The position numbers and the translations under genes are program-made. The notes below the pieces were generated by a model. That model did not search any database. It was not told the DNA's origin and saw only the letters and a list, made by a program, of their open reading frames with translations. DNA of 24,242 bases from Perkinsus olseni (Eukaryota > Perkinsozoa > Perkinsida > Perkinsidae): contig JABANP010000658.1 of the NCBI GenBank assembly GCA_013115135.1, forward strand, positions 1-24,242, read 5' to 3'. This document shows positions 1 through 9,100 of the stretch, one piece after another (positions within the stretch are counted from its first letter, which is position 1; every line of letters starts with the position of its first letter).

Positions 1-2932
1 CACTACAATTAGTGGTCCTGTGACTAGTATTACTGCAACTAGTGGTCCCTGTGACTAGTACTCACTACAATTAGTGGTCTTGTGACTAGTACTACTACAA
101 TTAGTGGTCCTGTGACTAGTACTACTACAACTAGTGGTCCTGTGACTAGTACTACTACAATTAGTGGTCTTGTGACTAGTAGTACTACAATTAGTGGTCC
201 TGTGACTAGTACCACTACAATTGGTGGTCTTGTGACTAGTACTACTACAACTAGTGGTCCTGTGACTAGTACTACTACAACTAGTGGTCCTGTGACTAGT
301 ACCACTACAATTAGTGGTCTTGTGACTAGTATTACTGCAACTAGTGGTCCTGTGACTAGTACCACTACAATTAGTGGTCTTGTGACTAGTACTACTACAA
401 TTAGTGGTCTTGTGACTAGTACTACTACAACTAGTGGTCCCGTGACTAGTACCACTACAATTAGTGGTCCTGTGACTAGTACCACTACAATTAGTGGTCC
501 TGTGACTAGTACCACTACAACTAGTGGTCCTGTGATCAGTACCACTACAATGAGTGGTCCTGTGACTAGTACCACTACAATTAGTGGTCTTGTGACTAGT
601 ACTACTACAATTAGTGGTCTTGTGACTAGTACTACTACAATTAGTGGTCTTGTGACTAGTACTACTACAATTAGTGGTCTTGTGACTAGTACCACTACAA
701 CTAGTGGTCCTGTGACTAGTACCACTACAATTAGCGGTCTTGTGACTAGTACTACTACAATTAGTGGTCCTGTGACTAGTACCACTACAATTAGTGGTCC
801 TGTGACTAGTACTACTACAATTAGTGGTCCTGTGACTAGTACTACTACAATTAGTGGTCTTGTGACTAGTACTACTACAACTAGTGGTCCTGTGACTATT
901 ACCACCAGAATTAGTTGTCTTGTGACTAGTACCACTACAATTAGCGGTCTTGTGACTAGTATTACTGCAACTAGTGGTCCCGTGACTAGTAACACTACAA
1001 TTAGTGGTCCTGTGACTAGTACCACTACAATTAGTGGTCTTGTGACTAGTATTACTGCAACTAGTGGTCCCGTGACTAGTAACACTACAATTAGTGGTCC
1101 TGTGACTAGTACCACTACAATTAGTGGTCTTGTGACTAGTATTACTGCAACTAGTGGTCCCGTGACTAGTACCACTACAATTAGTGGTCTTGTGACTAGT
1201 ACTACTACGAATAGTGGTCTTGTGACTAGTACTACTACAACTAGTGGTCCCGTGACTAGTAACACTACAATTAGTGGTCCTGTGACTAGTACCACTACAA
1301 TTAGTGGTCTTGTGACTAGTACCACTACAATTAGTGGTCTTGTGACTAGTACTACTACAATTAGTGGTCTTGTGACTAGTACTACTACAATTAGTGGTCT
1401 TGTGACTAGTACCACTACAACTAGTGGTCCTGTGACTAGTACCACTACAATTAGCGGTCTTGTGACTAGTATTACTGCAACTAGTGGTCCTGTGACTAGT
1501 AACACTACAATTAGTGGTCCTGTGACTAGTACCACTACAATTAGTGGTCTTGTGACCAGTACCACTACAATGAGTGGTCTTGTGACTAGTATTACTGCAA
1601 CTAGTGGTCCTGTGACTAGTACCACTACAATTAGTGGTCCTGTGACTAGTACCACTACAATGAGTGGTCTTGTGACTAGTACTACTACAATTAGTGGTCT
1701 TGTGACTAGTACCACTACAACTAGTGGTCCTGTGACTAGTACCACTACAATTAGTGGTCCTGTGACTAGTACTACTACAATTAGTGGTCTTGTGACTAGT
1801 ACTACTACAATTAGTGGTCTTGTGACTAGTACTACTACAATTAGTGGTCCTGTGACTAGTACTACTACAATTAGTGGTCTTGTGACTAGTACTACTACAA
1901 CTAGTGGTCCTGTGACTAGTACCACTACAATTAGTGGTCTTGTGACTAGTACCACTACAATTAGTGGTCTTGTGACTAGTAATACTTCAACTAGTGGTCC
2001 CGTGACTAGTAACACTACAAATAGTGGTCCTGTGACTAGTACCACTACAATTAGCGGTCTTGTGACTAGTATTACTACAACTAGTGGTCCCGTGACTAGT
2101 ACCACTACAATTAGTGGTCTTGTGACTAGTACTACTACAATTAGTGGTCTTGTGACTAGTACTACTACAACTAGTGGTCCCGTGACTAGTAACACTACAA
2201 TTAGTGGTCCTGTGACTAGTACCACTACAACTAGTGGTCCTGTGACCAGTCCCACTACAATTAGTGGTCTTGTGACTAGTACTACTACAACTAGTGGTCC
2301 TGTGACTATTACCACCAGAATTAGTTGTCTTGTGACTAGTACCACTACAATTAGTGGTCTTGTGACTAGTACTACTACAACTAGTGGTCCTGTGACTAGT
2401 ACCACTACAATTAGTGGTCCTGTGACTAGTACCACTACAATTAGCGGTCTTGTGACTAGTACCACTACAATTAGCGGTCTTGTGACTAGTATTACTGCAA
2501 CTAGTGGTCCTGTGACTAGTAACACTACAATTAGTGGTCCTGTGACTAGTACCACTACAATTAGTGGTCTTGTGACTAGTATTACTGCAACTAGTGGTCC
2601 CGTGACTAGTATTACTGCAACTAGTGGTCCCGTGACTAGTACCACTACAATTAGTGGTCTTGTGACTATTACCACCACAACTAGTGGTCCTGTGACTATT
2701 ACCACCAGAATTAGTTGTCTTGTGACTAGTACCACTACAATTAGTGGTCCTGTGACTAGTACCACTACAATTAGCGGTCTTGTGACTAGTACCACTACAA
2801 TTAGCGGTCTTGTGACTAGTATTACTGCAACTAGTGGTCTTGTGACTAGTACTACTACAATTAGTGGTCTTGTGACTAGTACTACTACAATTAGTGGTCC
2901 TGTGACTAGTACTACTACAATTAGTGGTCTTG
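1..2932. repeat. 30-bp minisatellite, about 98 tandem units, cut by window edge
   Basis: The period is exactly 30 bp from about position 90 to 2932. Each unit reads roughly GTGACTAGT, then ACYACTACAA, then YTAGTGGTCYT. Units differ at a few fixed sites: T/C in the threonine codon, ATT/ACT, CCT/CTT, and an ATTACTGCAACT variant. Short blocks of variant units recur together, for example the ATTACTGCAACT unit followed by the AACACTACAATT unit, which points to higher-order amplification. Every unit carries the palindrome ACTAGT. Two single-base insertions, near 48 and 61, break the register at the left edge. Because 30 is a multiple of three, both strands stay open for about 1000 codons, so an open frame here is weak evidence of a gene. 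Confidence 0.97.
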
Positions 2933-3159
2933 TGATGCGATCCGCCTCTATGAGCGCTATCTTGCTTGACACGAGTCGTTCTAAGGGCTTGTACCCCATC
3001 GGTAGCTATATATCGGATGATAATACTATACGATCACTCAGTTTATTACTCAGTGCAACAAACACAACACGCTCCATGTCGAGGCAACCGAGTAGTCACG
3101 GCAAACACAGTGGATACATCATGCTCATAACACCGCTGCTCGCCATCTCCGAGTCCTAG
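82..3159 (+). CDS. possible Thr/Ser-rich repeat protein, C-terminal part (may be non-coding)
   Basis: The plus frame across the minisatellite encodes decapeptides of the type VTSTTTISGP or VTSTTTISGL, about 95 copies, followed by a non-repeated tail of about 75 residues ending at a TAG at 3157. Such Thr/Ser repeats resemble O-glycosylated mucin-like surface proteins. No signal peptide is visible: the nominal start is a GTG inside the array, and upstream single-base insertions break the frame. Substitutions between units are a mix of silent changes (ACT/ACC, CCT/CCC, AGT/AGC) and amino-acid changes (I/T, P/L), so they do not prove selection on protein. The opposite strand is equally open from 2999 down to 39 and would encode a Val/Ile-rich repeat. 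I regard either product as unproven. Confidence 0.25.
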   Translation: MTSTTTISGPVTSTTTTSGPVTSTTTISGLVTSSTTISGPVTSTTTIGGLVTSTTTTSGPVTSTTTTSGPVTSTTTISGLVTSITATSGPVTSTTTISGLVTSTTTISGLVTSTTTTSGPVTSTTTISGPVTSTTTISGPVTSTTTTSGPVISTTTMSGPVTSTTTISGLVTSTTTISGLVTSTTTISGLVTSTTTISGLVTSTTTTSGPVTSTTTISGLVTSTTTISGPVTSTTTISGPVTSTTTISGPVTSTTTISGLVTSTTTTSGPVTITTRISCLVTSTTTISGLVTSITATSGPVTSNTTISGPVTSTTTISGLVTSITATSGPVTSNTTISGPVTSTTTISGLVTSITATSGPVTSTTTISGLVTSTTTNSGLVTSTTTTSGPVTSNTTISGPVTSTTTISGLVTSTTTISGLVTSTTTISGLVTSTTTISGLVTSTTTTSGPVTSTTTISGLVTSITATSGPVTSNTTISGPVTSTTTISGLVTSTTTMSGLVTSITATSGPVTSTTTISGPVTSTTTMSGLVTSTTTISGLVTSTTTTSGPVTSTTTISGPVTSTTTISGLVTSTTTISGLVTSTTTISGPVTSTTTISGLVTSTTTTSGPVTSTTTISGLVTSTTTISGLVTSNTSTSGPVTSNTTNSGPVTSTTTISGLVTSITTTSGPVTSTTTISGLVTSTTTISGLVTSTTTTSGPVTSNTTISGPVTSTTTTSGPVTSPTTISGLVTSTTTTSGPVTITTRISCLVTSTTTISGLVTSTTTTSGPVTSTTTISGPVTSTTTISGLVTSTTTISGLVTSITATSGPVTSNTTISGPVTSTTTISGLVTSITATSGPVTSITATSGPVTSTTTISGLVTITTTTSGPVTITTRISCLVTSTTTISGPVTSTTTISGLVTSTTTISGLVTSITATSGLVTSTTTISGLVTSTTTISGPVTSTTTISGLVMRSASMSAILLDTSRSKGLYPIGSYISDDNTIRSLSLLLSATNTTRSMSRQPSSHGKHSGYIMLITPLLAISES

Positions 3160-3312
3160 TAGGAATTCCATCTCGCGCGATATACCCGCCTTCGCGCTTC
3201 CGAATGTAGCCTCGGCCGGAACCATGGGAGAAGACACCTGAACTGAGAATCTGTCACTGTTATAGTGACATCGCGTATTCGTACATGCTTCTGTTAGTTT
3301 TAACCAACAATC

Positions 3313-6300
3313 ATGGTGTCTGATCGTCTAGACGAAGACCAAGAAACAGCACTCACATGCATACTTGACAGTGTAATCGTCCCCAGCCGCCCTAAGACGT
3401 ATTTCTACATCACTGGGTTCGCTGGAACTGGCAAGACTCACTTAGCCAAGGCCTTGGTGGACAAGTTGCAATCGGTTCACAAGAAGCCCGTTGTCCTGGC
3501 ATGGAACGGCATGGCAGCACGTGTATTGGGAGGCGACACCATAATGAGCTTCTTCAACTTGACTTACGATAGGACTGGGCATGTTGGAGATAATGGATAC
3601 ATGAGATCGCCTCAGGAATTAGCTCGAAGGATTTTGGCGAATCTGACAAGTCGCAAGCGCGCACTCCTACAATCGCTAGAGGCAGTCTTACTGATAGATG
3701 AGGTCTCTGTGATTAACAGCAGTATTCTTGATGGCATCTCCTACGCATTGAAGGACCTGAGGCGAGGAATGCCAGACGCAGAGAAACCTTTTGGCGGGCT
3801 CACCGCCATAATGGTTGGCGATCCTTGTCAATTGGGACGCGTCGACCTCTTCGCCGGCTCTGAGCAATATCAGCCTGACAAGTACCCGACAGGGCCTTTT
3901 TGGAGAAGCGAGGTATGGCGTGGCATGCATCCAGTGATTTTTTACCTCCAGAAATTCCATCGAGGGGAGGGTGATGACGGCTACCTTCAGCTCCTCTCTG
4001 AGATAAGAACAGCGGACCAGATCGCACCCGGCATTCCGAACTTCAGCGCTGCGTCCCTAGAAGTCTTTGGAGCTATCCGAGATAGGGATGGAGGCAGCAA
4101 TCCACCTAAGTAAGTTCGCTAATAGGCTATCGCAATCAGTGCGAAAGGCATGTGCGACTATCGGAGATAATCGCAGAGGCCTTTCGCGCAGCCCTCTGTG
4201 ACTCGACGAAATTCAAAAGAACCATGGCAGAAGGGACGCTAACCATGCAACAATAGATGAGAAACTTTGATATAGTCAGTTTGTTATAGATAGAGTCGGT
4301 GATAGCATTTCTTAGATTCAACCACACAATCATATGCCTGACGAACGCCGAAGCCGAGGCGTACAACGATGATCATTTGCAAAGCCTGCCTGGCGACCTT
4401 CATACTTTCCAAGCCATCGACAACCTCGATGAACATCACGGTCAAGCCCAGGGTCTCGACATTGACTCGATCGGGACGATGGGATACAGGTCAGTGGTAA
4501 AGCTGAAGAGGAATTGCAGGGTGATGGCAACAGTGAATGACCCGAACAAGCGCTTCGTAAATGGTCTTACCGGTCGGGTAGCCAACATCATAGATCCGAC
4601 AGGAGCTGACCCCGTCATCATCGTCCAGTTCGACGATGACACGCCAGAAGTACCTATCCACAGAGCGGAGTTTAGCGTCTACGCCAGCGACGATACTAGG
4701 GTGTTTACCCGCAAACAATTCCCGCTCATCGTAAGCCGAGCCTTGACATGCCACAAGACGCAAGGCTGCACTTTAGATGGGGTATGGGCTAAGTTACCGT
4801 TTGCCCGCGTGCCTAAGAGCAGCAACCCCAAGATAGAACAATTCTGGAAAAAGGACTGGCTGGCAGGCGCGGCTTACACCCTTATGAGCAGAGTCGGGTC
4901 CCGGGATAAGATCCGCATACATCCACTTCGCCGTGTGAAAGCTGCTGAGGACTTAGGGCCGATGTTTTTCATGAACCCGGAAGCCCAGGAGTTCGACAAG
5001 ACGTGCCTAAGGGACAACTGGCTCAGAAGCGCAGCACCGACGGAATCCCGAGACCAGGAGGAGAGCTATTCGAGGCACAGCGATGAAGAGGCACGCCCGG
5101 CACAAGAGGCAGGCCCACCCGCTTCTACAGCAAGTTTCCCCCTACAGCTTGTGGAGCGTATGGGAGAGGACTTGAAAAATTCCATCTTGGAGAGAATCGA
5201 CGAGAACGACTCGAGGTGGATGATGCTTCAGCATTTCGAAGCGAACAGACCGTCGACCGGATCAGGCGAGGCCTTCACCAACCCCGTCTTCTATGCCTGG
5301 ATGAATCCTCGGCTCAGAGAGAAGGTACGCGTACTTCCAGATCACTGCCAACAGTCCTTCTACACTGACCTCCACAAGCATCTGAACATCACAAGGGATC
5401 TCCCCGATGAAGATCATCTCGTGCTCATGGTGGAAGAAATAGGGAGAGCCCAGAGAGATAGACAGGTCGAACAAACCCTTACCAAAAGAGCCCAAGAGAC
5501 TTACGCCAAGCCTTCCAGACCCATCCCTGATCTTGGGAGTACTTCATCCAGACCGTCGAGCCCGAACCACAACCCGCACTCTTCACAAGCTGAACCTCTC
5601 TCCGGCATCAGTGAGCCTTCAACACCACACATGCAGAGTCACAGCAGTGAAGAATCTGACAGCGACGAAGCAGATGCGAGTACCGGATCAGAGGGCGACG
5701 TCGAGGAGACAGATCCAGAAGAACCGCATCCGAGCCATGGCAGAGAAGGGTTCGACCCAATTCCATTCATAGTATTCCGTGGACCGATCGGGCGAGTTGT
5801 AGAGAGATACCTAGAAGAGAATCCGCACTACAGATTGGTTGGGTGTACCATCGACTCTTTGTACTCAGGAAGGAAGACCTGCTCACTGATATGCAAAAGG
5901 TCTATCCCAAAATCTCTGCGAGGCAAGGCTCCATCCGGCAAGGGCAAGCCCGACTGGCGGAGCTGGCCAGAATCCGCCTGTCCTATGGCTGAGGTCCTGG
6001 TCACTTCATCAGGTTCTCTATGCTCGCTATATGGCCTGACCATCGAAGGAATTACCAAGGAGCAATGGAGGAGCCATGAACATCCACATGGAACGTACAA
6101 GTGTCACAGCGGGTACTTACCAGCAGAGATAGCTGATGACTGGTGTGAGTGGATGTCCACCTCTCACAGCCCAACCACTACGATGGCTCACCTGATCGAG
6201 AAAACAAATAAGAAGCACATAGAAGGTGGATATTCAGCGAAAACGATGGCATTCATCTCCGAGCAAAAGCTCCGCGAACGCGAGAAACTCCGGGGGGCCT

Positions 6301-7947
6301 ACAGGTCCATCCAGGAACACGGCAAATCCGGTCTGAGCATCGACGCCTTCCTCGAGCAGCTGCGCCCGGTCATGCATGATATAGACGAGGTATTCAAATC
6401 CACTATGACACCAGTTATTCAGAGCTTGGGACGCATCAAAAAAGGCATCGCCGTAACGGAGGACCTGGAGAGAGCCACGGTTGCCGATAGGTGCATCGCA
6501 TTCAAAGACGTACTGTGCACAAGAGCCAGCACAGGCAAGCTTGCGGACTTTGGCTTAGTGCTGACCAGCTGCCGTATGTTGAGCAATCTGAGTGACTGTG
6601 TTACGATTGGCCTGGATGCCAGCTTCAACCTACTGTTCGCAGATCTCGCTGTCTGTGTACTCTGCAATCTTCGCCGAGGTACCACAGCACTTCCAGTCGC
6701 CCTAGGCATCATCCACAGAGAATCCGCAGCTTCTGTCGCTCACTGCCTGCAAGTCCTTACACGGGCCGCGAAGGAGCTGTGCATTGAAAATTGGAGACCT
6801 CGAGAAGCTGTGCTAGACGGCTCACAGAGTCTCTTCAATGGCTTGAGGGAAGTGCTCGGGGAAGATATAAGAACCATTAGCTGCTTTTTCCATGTCGTCA
6901 AACGAGCCAAAGAGAGCAAAGCTCAGAGCCACTTGGATACAGCCACCTGGTCCAATATCCGCAAGGACTTGAAACTGATGTCGTGCGCCTGGAGCCGCGA
7001 CGAATGGATTCGTTTGAAGAACCTATTCAACATCAAATGGCAAGAAGGTAAAACAATTGCAGAATTCACCTCGCATAACATTCTCCTTTTCAGCTGCCGC
7101 GACAGACTCCAGGGTGCAAGTCTTCTTGACGAAATTCCAGGGTTATCTGAGCGACGGACAATGGAGAAGCTACTGGGCCCGACATGCGTGCGAACAAGCG
7201 GGCCCTAGAACCAATAACGCAGTTGAGCGATTCAATCGGGAGATGAAAGACTTTATCACTGTGAATCGAAGACCGCGAACTCTCGCCAGCTTCGCCAGCT
7301 TTGCCAAGCACACTCCTTCATGGGCGTCATTGTCGCAATACGGCAGAGAGGTAGCACGCGGTAGACTAACGAGAGATGTTCGCCGACAAGCTGCCAAGCT
7401 ATACATTCATCACAAGTTCATTCAAGTTCCGCGAACGTGGTCATCAAGCATAGCTCACGTTCTAGGTGTCCCGCAAAATCAATGGATCTTCGACAGGCGA
7501 ACCAAGAGCGACATAACTACTAACCTGAGAGAGGACGAGGGAGCTAGAAGACTATTGCGAAGCGAGTTTGAAACACTCGAGGAAGCGCACGAGCTCACCT
7601 CTACATATTGTGTCGTCAGCTATACCAATGCGCCCAATCCAGACTTACCAGCGCCGTGTGGGCCATGGTGTACATGTTATATGTGGGCGAAAGAAGACAT
7701 GTGTAAGCATGTGGCTTGCACCGTATACGCGGTAGGTGGTGACGGATCGCCTGAAGCAAAGAAGCAATGGGATGAAATATTCGGGCACTTCGACAGACCA
7801 ATGAGAAGGAGAGGCAGAGATGGACAGTACGAAGACCTAGAGCTGCCCAGTGACATACGATATGGTATAGGCAGGCAGAAGAGGAAGCAACCAGACCTCG
7901 GCGAACATGAACCCAGCCAACCAAGCACCAAGATCAGCAAGGTCTGA
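3313..7947 (+). CDS. PIF1-like helicase fused to MULE transposase (spliced, 3 exons)
   Basis: Proposed exons are 3313-4109, 4316-7047 and 7094-7947; phases close to give 1460 aa. The N-terminal part is a PIF1-family superfamily 1 helicase. Walker A is GFAGTGKT (residues 35-42), Walker B is LLIDE (D129, E130), motif III is GDPCQL (169-174), and the C-terminal motifs SRALTCHKTQG and AYTLMSRVGSRDK follow in exon 2. A Ser/acid-rich linker lies near residues 700-740. Next is a Cys/His cluster (CSLIC, then ACPMAE, ending in HEH near 850) resembling FLYWCH/WRKY-type zinc sites common in MULE transposases. The MULE catalytic core has D1033 (GLDASF), D1100 (VLDGSQ), a CFFHVVKRA motif, and E1221 in TNNAVERFNREM. 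A SWIM finger C-x-C-x8-C-x-H (about 1369-1382) and a basic C-terminus close the protein. All catalytic residues are present. Exon 3 and the 46-nt intron are well supported; the 206-nt intron is likely but not certain. I found no terminal inverted repeats. Confidence 0.85.
4110..4315 (+). other. predicted intron 1 of helicase-transposase gene (206 nt)
   Basis: The donor is GTAAGTT at 4110 and the acceptor is ATTTCTTAG ending at 4315. Removal joins a phase-2 codon cleanly, so that SNPPK runs into FNHTIICLTN, which is where PIF1 helicases resume. The helicase frame otherwise hits TAA at 4111, and the downstream frame has TAG at 4254 and 4287. One caution: part of this segment (about 4126-4253) also reads open in the downstream frame, so a frameshift plus stop codons in a decaying copy is the alternative. 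Confidence 0.6.
7048..7093 (+). other. predicted intron 2 of helicase-transposase gene (46 nt)
   Basis: The donor is AAG|GTAAAA at 7048. The 3' end has a CATAAC branch-like site, a pyrimidine run and CTCCTTTTCAG ending at 7093. Removal moves reading from the frame of the D,D half of the transposase to the frame of the E/SWIM half, at phase 1, with no lost residues. This is strong evidence of a spliceosomal intron rather than a frameshift. Confidence 0.88.
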
Positions 7948-8178
7948 ATGAAGACAGTGCGACCTCCCATAATTCGTATTCTTTCCAATACACGTTGTCA
8001 TAGCAATGAAAACCAAAAAAGTAGATGTTGTTGATGTATACCTCACAATATGTATGAATCCATGAACACCACTCGAATGATCCGGCAGGTATTACCAGTG
8101 GCCTACCTGCTCTCATGTTGAGATGTGTGACTTATCTCAGCCTATCTGTAGTTCAGTATTTGGCTTCAATATAAACAC

Positions 8179-8701
8179 CACGACCATCGATAAGGCATCG
8201 CCAATCGTCAACATCAGTCGTCACGCAAGATAACTATCCTCGAAAATCGATAAGGCAACACCAATCGTCAACATCAGTCGCCACGGAAGATAACCATCCT
8301 CGAAAATCGATAAGGCAACACCAATCGTCAACATCAGTCGCCACGGAAGATAACCATCCTCGAAAATCGACAAGGCAACACCAATCGTCAACATCAGTCG
8401 CCACGGAAGATAACCATCCTCGAAAATCGATAAGGCAACACCAATCGTCAACATCAGTCGCCACGGAAGATAACCATCCTCGAAAATCGATAAGGCAACA
8501 CCAATCGTCAACATCAGTCGTCACGGAAGATAACCATCCTCGAACATCGATAAGGCACCACCAATCGTCAACATCAGTCGCCACGGAAGATAACCATCCT
8601 CGAAAATCGATAAGGCAACACCAATCGTCAACATCAGTCGTCACGGAAGATAACCATCCTCGAACATCGATAAGGCACCACCAATCGTTAGTCGCCGTGG
8701 C
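8179..8701. repeat. 60-bp tandem repeat array, about 8.7 units
   Basis: Units of exactly 60 bp repeat from about 8179. A unit runs approximately from CGATAAGGCAACACCAATCG through CAACATCAGTCGCCACGG and AAGATAACCATCCTCGAAAAT. Two units (8521-8580 and 8641-8700) share the variants CGAACATCG and GGCACCACC, so amplification was stepwise. The last unit lacks several bases (CCAATCGTTAGTCGCC). Open frames of 97 and 136 codons on the minus strand are by-products of a period divisible by three. The array begins about 230 bp after the transposase stop codon. Confidence 0.95.
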
Positions 8702-8881
8702 ACCGCACTAAACAGAGAGTGATATGAAGCTGAGGCTGGCAAGATAGAGCTACCTGTACGAACCATTCGTCACAAATTGATGAAGACCGAGGGACGCCAT
8801 AGTCGGAATCGTCAGAGCGCCAACAGAAAGCATACCCATTAAAGCCTGAGGATTGATTACCAAAACTAAACTAGAACCCAT

Positions 8882-8901
8882 AACCAGCCTGGGTAACCCA
8901 G
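8882..8901. repeat. X6-N-X6'-N-X6 motif, one mismatch
   Basis: The bases are AACCAG-C-CTGGGT-A-ACCCAG. It lies in host-like DNA between the 60-bp array and the retrotransposon, so the motif is not confined to the right half of the window. Confidence 0.65.
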
Positions 8902-8910
8902 TTACGTCAC

Positions 8911-8915
8911 TTAGC
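8911..8915. repeat. target-site duplication, left copy (TTAGC)
   Basis: TTAGC directly precedes the 5' LTR. The same pentamer directly follows the 3' LTR at 14908-14912. Five bases fits integrases of Ty3/gypsy and BEL/Pao elements. Confidence 0.85.
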
Positions 8916-9100
8916 TATTATGAGATGCTTTCGAGGAGTCGCTCTGTATGCGAGCGCTTTCGGGCGTGCGCTTTTGTTCTCATAGCCGATCATCTAGTAT
9001 CTGTGCTTTGAGTACTTTAGAGGTCCTGCGCACTAGAGGAGAGGTATCTGTAGCCATCTTGGCTCAAGTTATCTTGTTGAGTTCCCTCAATCCCGGATCA
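8916..9100 (+). repeat. 5' LTR (185 bp)
   Basis: It is identical to 14723-14907 over its whole length. It ends in the usual CA (GGATCA), but the duplicated TTAGC places its first bases at TATTATGAG, five bases before the first TG. An ATG at 8948 opens a frame that continues without a stop into gag. Confidence 0.95.

Noticed and set aside
39..2999. 986-codon minus-strand frame with Val/Ile/Leu repeats
   Set aside because: It is the reverse reading of the 30-bp minisatellite; a period divisible by three keeps all such frames open.
8221..8644. Minus-strand frames of 97 and 136 codons
   Set aside because: They are by-products of the 60-bp tandem array.
2950..8750. CTATCTTGC shared in inverted orientation beside the two arrays, as a possible transposon terminus
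   Set aside because: Nine bases between two stretches of about 250 bp can easily match by chance, and there is no flanking duplication.
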